Source: Thermodesulfobacteriota bacterium
GTDB lineage: Bacteria > Desulfobacterota > DSM-4660 > Desulfatiglandales > Desulfatiglandaceae
NCBI GenBank assembly: GCA_028278625.1
Contig: JANQDY010000231.1
Span: 1 to 18,737, forward strand
Length of the DNA: 18,737 nt
Reading direction: 5' to 3'
Below the pieces are notes generated by a model. It was not told the DNA's origin and did no database searches. It saw only the letters and a program-made list of their open reading frames with translations. The position numbers and the translations under genes are program-made. The stretch's first letter is position 1. Each line of letters starts with the position of its first letter. Below are positions 15,297 to 18,737 of the stretch, in pieces.

Positions 15297-16273
15297 TAGA
15301 CGGCCCTCCCTTCCTCATAATACAAATCCGTGTAGATCTCCTTCAATGGCGGATAGTCGCTCTCATCGGCAAACGCGATGGCTTCCTGCAACGCTTCCTC
15401 TGCGCGATTGCGGGCCGCCTCCAAATCCGCTTCAGTGGCGATTCCCTGATCCAGCAACTGTTTTGCGAAACGGGGGATACCGTCCTTTTCTTTCATTGCC
15501 GCCATCTCTTCGGGGGTTCGGTAATGCTGCGGATCCCCTTCGAAATGGCCCTTCCATCGGGTGGCTTTTATTTCGATGAGGGCCGGGCCCTTGCCCGCAC
15601 GAATGTGTTTTGCCGTTTCCAAAACCGCCTCATAGACCGCCATCAGATCGTTGCCGTCCACGGTTAATCCGGGAATGCCGTACCCTCCCGCCCTGGCGGA
15701 AATATCTTCGATGGAACAGACATCTTCCACGCAACCGCTGATGCCGTATTCGTTGTTGATGCAGATGGCAAGGGATGGCAGTTTCCAGCAAGCAGCCAGA
15801 TTGAGGGCCTCATGAAACTCTCCCCGATGGGATGCGCCGTCCCCGAAAAGGACCGCAGCAATATCACCCTCTCCCTTATTCTTAAGGGCCAGCGCGATAC
15901 CGTTGTTGATGGTCTGGCTGGGTCCCAGAATTCCGTTACAGCCGGGGGCATTTTTTTCAAAAACCGCCAGATGCATGCTTCCGCCTTTCCCTTTACAATA
16001 TCCCGTGACTTTACCGAAGATTTCCGCCCGCATGCGGCCCATGTCCGCGTCCCGGGCGATCATGAGCCCATGTTCCCGATGGGTCCCCGAAATCCAGTCG
16101 GAAGGGCGCAAGGCAGAGGTGATGCCCACCATGGGCGCTTCCTGTCCCACTCCCAAATGAACGAACCCCGGCAGAGTCCCTCCGGTCACCGCATCGGCCA
16201 ACGATTCCTCAAAAATCCTGATCCTGACCATCTTTTCATACATGTCCAGCAGCTTCTCTTTGGGTAATTCCAT
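15296..16273 (-). CDS. acoA: E1 alpha subunit, acetoin/2-oxoacid dehydrogenase
   Basis: The 325-residue product is the thiamin-diphosphate-binding alpha subunit that decarboxylates or cleaves the substrate. The cofactor motif is complete: GDG at residues 144-146 and NN at 173-174 (FGDGASHRGEFHEALN to AICINNEYG). It also has HREHG and KGKGGSMH typical of the family. The length is close to AcoA and shorter than many pyruvate dehydrogenase E1 alpha proteins, which favours the acetoin type. AAAGGAGA precedes the ATG. It follows AcoX by 54 bases and overlaps E1 beta by one base. Confidence 0.92.
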   Translation of the reverse strand: MELPKEKLLDMYEKMVRIRIFEESLADAVTGGTLPGFVHLGVGQEAPMVGITSALRPSDWISGTHREHGLMIARDADMGRMRAEIFGKVTGYCKGKGGSMHLAVFEKNAPGCNGILGPSQTINNGIALALKNKGEGDIAAVLFGDGASHRGEFHEALNLAACWKLPSLAICINNEYGISGCVEDVCSIEDISARAGGYGIPGLTVDGNDLMAVYEAVLETAKHIRAGKGPALIEIKATRWKGHFEGDPQHYRTPEEMAAMKEKDGIPRFAKQLLDQGIATEADLEAARNRAEEALQEAIAFADESDYPPLKEIYTDLYYEEGRAV

Positions 16274-16327
16274 GAGCCATTCTCCTTTCGTTAAGGGTTA
16301 GATATTGCAGGCTGGTACGAAAAACCG

Positions 16328-17311
16328 TTATGCCGCCACAAAGAGGGAAGTCATGGCAGCGGTCTCAAGCGTTTTATTAATGTCCACCACACGTGGTCCC
16401 TCGGGATCCAGACGGATGGTCCATTGGCCTCCATGGGGAATAAGATGTTCCCGTTCTCCGTCGAGTGCCAGCACCGCCGGTGTGCGGGAAATGCCGATTT
16501 CCTCATGGGGCTCGATGATATGATGGTTTTGGACGGGTATCTTTGTCACCAACCCCGGTGCGATGGGGGCTTTGACCGTTTCACCGCCGGGTCCGATTTT
16601 GATGTGAACGCCTTTGCCGCTCTCTCGGCCCAATGGAGAAAGAAGACCGCCAATGGAGGAGAAGCCGATGTTTCCCGGTTCCGCCCGCGTCAGGAAAATT
16701 TCCTCCAGCAGGGAAGCATCCCAGAGGGCCCGAGACCCGATAAATTGCTGTTTTGAAACCACCGCATCCACCAAGGCAATATCTTTGGGCCCCTTCTGGT
16801 CCGATATCACCAGGCGAGGAGATCTCAGCGTACACTTATCCTGCGGCGTCTCATTCAGAGCGATGACGCCCGCGGCCATCCCCGCCAGGGTGCTTTCCAC
16901 CATAAAAGGAAATACGTTGTTGGTGCCCGTTGAGATGGGCAGAAGGGGGATCGGTCCGCAGGTTTTGGCAACGGCCCGGTTGGTGCCGTCACCGCCAAGG
17001 GTGATGATGCAGGCGGCGTCCATGTCCCGAAGCAGCTTTGCCGCCATGGTGCTGTCGTCCTGGGTCCCTTCCATGGGCATGTCCAGAAACGCGGTCTTCA
17101 AGGATACCTCAAGATCCACCAGGGCACGCGGTCCGATGCGGAAATGATCGGGCATGAAGAAAACCTCCGCCACGCCCATGGCCTCCAGCCCCAGGATAAT
17201 ACGCCTTACGATGTTGACTTTTTCGTTATTGTCAAAAACAGAGCCAAAGGCCACCATCCGACGAATATCTTTTCCGGACGCCGGATTGGCGATGATCCCG
17301 ATGGGCTTCAA
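16328..17311 (-). CDS. acoX: AcoX-like ATP-NAD kinase family protein
   Basis: This family of predicted ATP- or polyphosphate-dependent NAD kinases includes AcoX of acetoin operons. The 327-residue product has IGIIANPASGKDIRR at residues 4-18, the nucleotide-site GGDGTNR at 106-112 and PISTGTNNVFP at about 125-135. I chose the TTG at 17311 because AAGGAGG lies six bases before it and the family starts with KPIGIIANP. The frame is open further, to 17386, but that start would lie inside the -35 box. It is the first gene of the operon. Its role in acetoin metabolism is not settled in any organism I know of. NAD phosphorylation is a family prediction. Confidence 0.85.
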   Translation of the reverse strand: MKPIGIIANPASGKDIRRMVAFGSVFDNNEKVNIVRRIILGLEAMGVAEVFFMPDHFRIGPRALVDLEVSLKTAFLDMPMEGTQDDSTMAAKLLRDMDAACIITLGGDGTNRAVAKTCGPIPLLPISTGTNNVFPFMVESTLAGMAAGVIALNETPQDKCTLRSPRLVISDQKGPKDIALVDAVVSKQQFIGSRALWDASLLEEIFLTRAEPGNIGFSSIGGLLSPLGRESGKGVHIKIGPGGETVKAPIAPGLVTKIPVQNHHIIEPHEEIGISRTPAVLALDGEREHLIPHGGQWTIRLDPEGPRVVDINKTLETAAMTSLFVAA

Positions 17312-17357
17312 AGAGTGCCTCCTTGTGGGAGAAGAATTTGCTTCATGTGAGGAAATG

Positions 17358-17386
17358 AATATAGCCAAATACTCACCACGGGTCAA
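17358..17386 (-). promoter_or_regulatory. Promoter of the acetoin-type operon
   Basis: Read on the minus strand, TTGACC (17386-17381), a 17-base spacer and TATATT (17363-17358) make a good sigma70-type promoter. Transcription should start near 17351, giving a leader of about 40 bases before the TTG start of acoX. I found no sigma54 -24/-12 element here, unlike many AcoR-controlled acetoin operons. Confidence 0.6.
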
Positions 17387-17409
17387 ACGAAAAGCTTCGT
17401 CAAAAATGT

Positions 17410-17423
17410 AATATTATAATATT
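17410..17423. promoter_or_regulatory. 14-bp AT palindrome upstream of the operon promoter
   Basis: AATATTATAATATT is a perfect palindrome centred about 30 bases before the -35 box. It could be an operator or an AT-rich UP-type element. It also contains a TATAAT, but with no good -35 partner. Confidence 0.4.
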
Positions 17424-17437
17424 GTCGGTTTGTTGAA

Positions 17438-17472
17438 AAAAAGGCCACGCCGCCAAATGACGTGGCCTTTTT
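17438..17472 (-). terminator. Intrinsic terminator
   Basis: A perfect 12-bp stem (AAAAAGGCCACG at 17438-17449 with CGTGGCCTTTTT at 17461-17472) encloses an 11-base loop. On the minus strand it ends in a run of seven T. It would stop transcripts coming from the decayed defence genes and keep them out of the acetoin-type operon. The stem also carries a T-run on the plus strand, so it may work both ways. Confidence 0.8.
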
Positions 17473-17831
17473 GGAAAAGTGCTTTCTACTGGAAAAAGTC
17501 GTCTCTCGCTTTTTTGATCTGAAGCAGGTTCTCGAGGGGGGAAGGGGGCGCAATGCCGCAGCCGGGACAGAGGAAATCAGTGCCGTTTCGAAGCGTCTGA
17601 ATCGGCGCCATTGTGAAATGGCAAAATTGACGGCCGCCAATGGCGCAAGTCGGATGGCCGGGCTACCTTCTGAGCCACCTCCCGTCTAACGGCATGTACC
17701 TCAAGGACTGGAGGAATTTCCTGGGGCTGGAAGATTCCTATTTCGTCTAGGCTTAAGGATTCCAAAAGAAAACGATCGTCTACTTTCGGTTATCTCCTCA
17801 TTTGGAAAACTGTAAAGTGACAGCGCCTCTT
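17473..17831. other. Degenerate stretch beyond the helicase remnant
   Basis: No gene can be supported. Minus-strand frames contain protein-like scraps (SLDEIGIFQPQEIPPVLEVH near 17750-17700, and DFLCPGCGIAPPS near 17570-17530) broken by stops. They are probably the tail of the same decayed cluster. The terminator follows directly. Confidence 0.45.
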
Positions 17832-18485
17832 TCACCACGGCATGGAGAGGCGGTCCACAACATCCCTCCTTGATAGAACCCTGGAACATAGCTCCCAACG
17901 ATCCCGGTCCGGATCGATGGTAGTCTGGTATCGCATTTCAAAAGCGTTGTGCGCCTGCAGACGCAGATGAATGTATTCATCCATCATCTCTTTGAGCTTT
18001 TCGACACTTTCAATCCAGTCATCCTCAATGGTGTCCGGGAGACCTCCGAAAATATCGTACCGGTCTTTCATTCTGTGTGAGAGAACCCGGTACACCTTTT
18101 CATCCTACGAAAAGGGCCTCTCGAGATATCTTTGGCGCCGCGCGTCTTGATCACATGCCCTTTCGGATTGAGCCAGACCTTTTTGCCGGACAACCAGACC
18201 GCGCTCGGAATGCCGAGCTTGTCGAAAAGTTACACCTGCCATTGCACCGTCAGGGTCTAAGGGCAGAGAATCAGCACCGGACCGTCTCCGAGGAGAGCCG
18301 AAATCATGGCGATTGCCGCCAGCGACAATGCTTTGTCAACCCCTACGTCATCGGCCAGGAGCAGTCGTGCCTTGCCGTAAGTCTCCCTGTGCTGCATGAA
18401 CAGGGTAACGAAGGAGCGCTGCCATGGTTGAAGTTGTTCACCTCCGCGGTAGATGGGGCTTTCCGCAAGGGCCGCGCCCGACGGT
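17832..18485 (-). pseudogene. SNF2-family helicase remnant with large internal deletion
   Basis: The N-terminal piece (about 18485-18110) reads LAESPIYRGGEQLQPWQRSF, then ARLLLADDVGVDKALSLAA, LLGDGPVLILCP, QWQV and LFDKLGIPSAVWLSGKKVW. This is the Q-motif and motif I/Ia region of a large SNF2-type helicase, as found in phage-defence loci. The Walker A (family LADEVGLGKT) is degenerate, with Asp for Gly and Ala for Thr. TAG (18259-18257) and TAA (18232-18230) interrupt the frame. At about 18110 it jumps, in a different frame, to the C-terminal end of such a helicase (YRVLSHRMKDRYDIFGGLPD, DPDRDRWELCSRVLSRRDVV, stop at 17832). Several hundred middle residues are missing. It is non-functional. 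The exact defence system it came from cannot be named with certainty. Confidence 0.72.
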
Positions 18486-18657
18486 CAAAGCCTGCGCTTT
18501 TTTCGAGTGTACCATTTTTTCGGCAGGAGGCGCTCCTTTGGGTTCGTAAAGTAACACCCGAATCTCTTTCAGATCCTCAAAAGCATCTTCGATTTTTGCC
18601 CGGACTTCCACCCAGGGTAAACCGCCGAGGCCGCAGCCAAGGTGTAGATTGTCGAGG
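18480..18657 (-). pseudogene. DarG-like macro-domain remnant
   Basis: One frame gives LHLGCGLGGLPWVEVRAKIE, then DAFEDLKEIRVLLYEPKGAP and PAEKMVHSKKAQALTVGRG. This matches the end of the macro domain of DarG-type antitoxins (LGCGLGGL.W.EVRP.IE.AF) and the first residues of the following domain (usually PKMTPGRAAL). DarG removes ADP-ribose from DNA and neutralises the toxin DarT. The N-terminal macro-domain part is absent, and the C-terminal part is replaced by the helicase remnant within GGGCGCGGCCC near 18480-18490. Upstream a foreign ATG start (18679, MTILRDKTSTIYT, with AAGAAGG before it) runs into the fragment out of frame. It cannot make a working antitoxin. Confidence 0.6.
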
Positions 18658-18685
18658 TTTTATCCCGAAGAATTGTCATGGTTTT

Positions 18686-18736
18686 TTACCTTCTTAGGTT
18701 GAGTTGAAGCCCGGCGATAATGAACCGCCAGGCTTC
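18686..18736 (-). CDS. Possible 3' end of a gene entering from the right
   Basis: The last 17 codons at the window edge read EAWRFIIAGLQLNLRR then TAA (18688-18686), followed seven bases later by an ATG with AAGAAGG upstream. This looks like a gene end followed by a coupled start, but the piece is too short to name. It may be another member of the decayed defence cluster. Confidence 0.25.
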   Translation of the reverse strand, partial: EAWRFIIAGLQLNLRR

Positions 18737-18737
18737 G

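Noticed and set aside
16424..17147. Plus-strand ORFs antisense to acoX.
   Set aside because: They are shadows; the minus-strand gene has the GGDGTNR nucleotide-binding motif and a placed start and promoter.
17387..17640. Minus-strand ORF (17383-17640) running through the terminator and promoter.
   Set aside because: It overlaps a strong hairpin terminator and the acoX promoter and has low-complexity composition with no family features.
18077..18697. A 206-codon plus-strand ORF at the right edge.
   Set aside because: Its minus strand carries recognisable helicase and macro-domain motifs, so the plus frame is a shadow of decayed genes.
1..18737. Search by eye for tRNA genes, CRISPR arrays and complete insertion sequences.
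   Set aside because: No cloverleaf, no regularly spaced repeats and no complete transposase with inverted ends were seen.

Overview
The window reads like a chromosomal segment from a heterotrophic, probably anaerobic bacterium. A sulfate-reducer-type Desulfobacterota is my best guess. That rests on protein style: a hybrid sensor kinase, a 'conserved hypothetical' family I associate with that group, and an acetoin-dehydrogenase-type operon. There is no rRNA or marker gene to prove it. No tRNA, rRNA or CRISPR array was recognised.

Left part (1-7400, almost all minus strand) is accessory DNA in decay. It holds an exported His/Cys-rich protein of unknown function, several small doubtful or frameshifted genes, and an exported protein whose 3' end is replaced by a plus-strand zinc-finger-like mini-gene (1614-1736). 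Next come two tandem exported Ntn hydrolases of the choloylglycine hydrolase/penicillin acylase superfamily, one broken and one intact. They are followed by a hybrid histidine kinase/receiver pseudogene whose phospho-acceptor His codon reads Arg, and which is joined directly to a broken conserved-hypothetical gene. An imperfect 25-bp repeat occurs downstream of two of these units.

Middle part (7500-10300, plus strand) has a small gene overlapping a broken MNT-type nucleotidyltransferase, then an intact hicA-hicB toxin-antitoxin pair with a direct-repeat candidate operator over its promoter. An alpha/beta hydrolase and a TatD-family metallohydrolase follow.

Right part (17311 down to 10323, minus strand) is a compact, intact operon: AcoX-like ATP-NAD kinase, E1 alpha, E1 beta, E2 with two E3-binding domains, E3, a Lin0512-family protein, a DUF6506-family protein and a NUDIX hydrolase. 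A good sigma70-type promoter precedes it at 17386-17358. The first five genes form an acetoin-dehydrogenase-type 2-oxoacid dehydrogenase complex. The three distal genes are tightly spaced or overlapping, and the role of the two uncharacterised ones with this complex is the most promising undescribed biology here.

Far right (17440-18737, minus strand) is a graveyard of defence genes. It contains remnants of a DarG-like macro-domain protein and of a large SNF2-family helicase with in-frame stops, a degenerate Walker A and a large internal deletion. A strong hairpin terminator insulates it from the acetoin-type operon.
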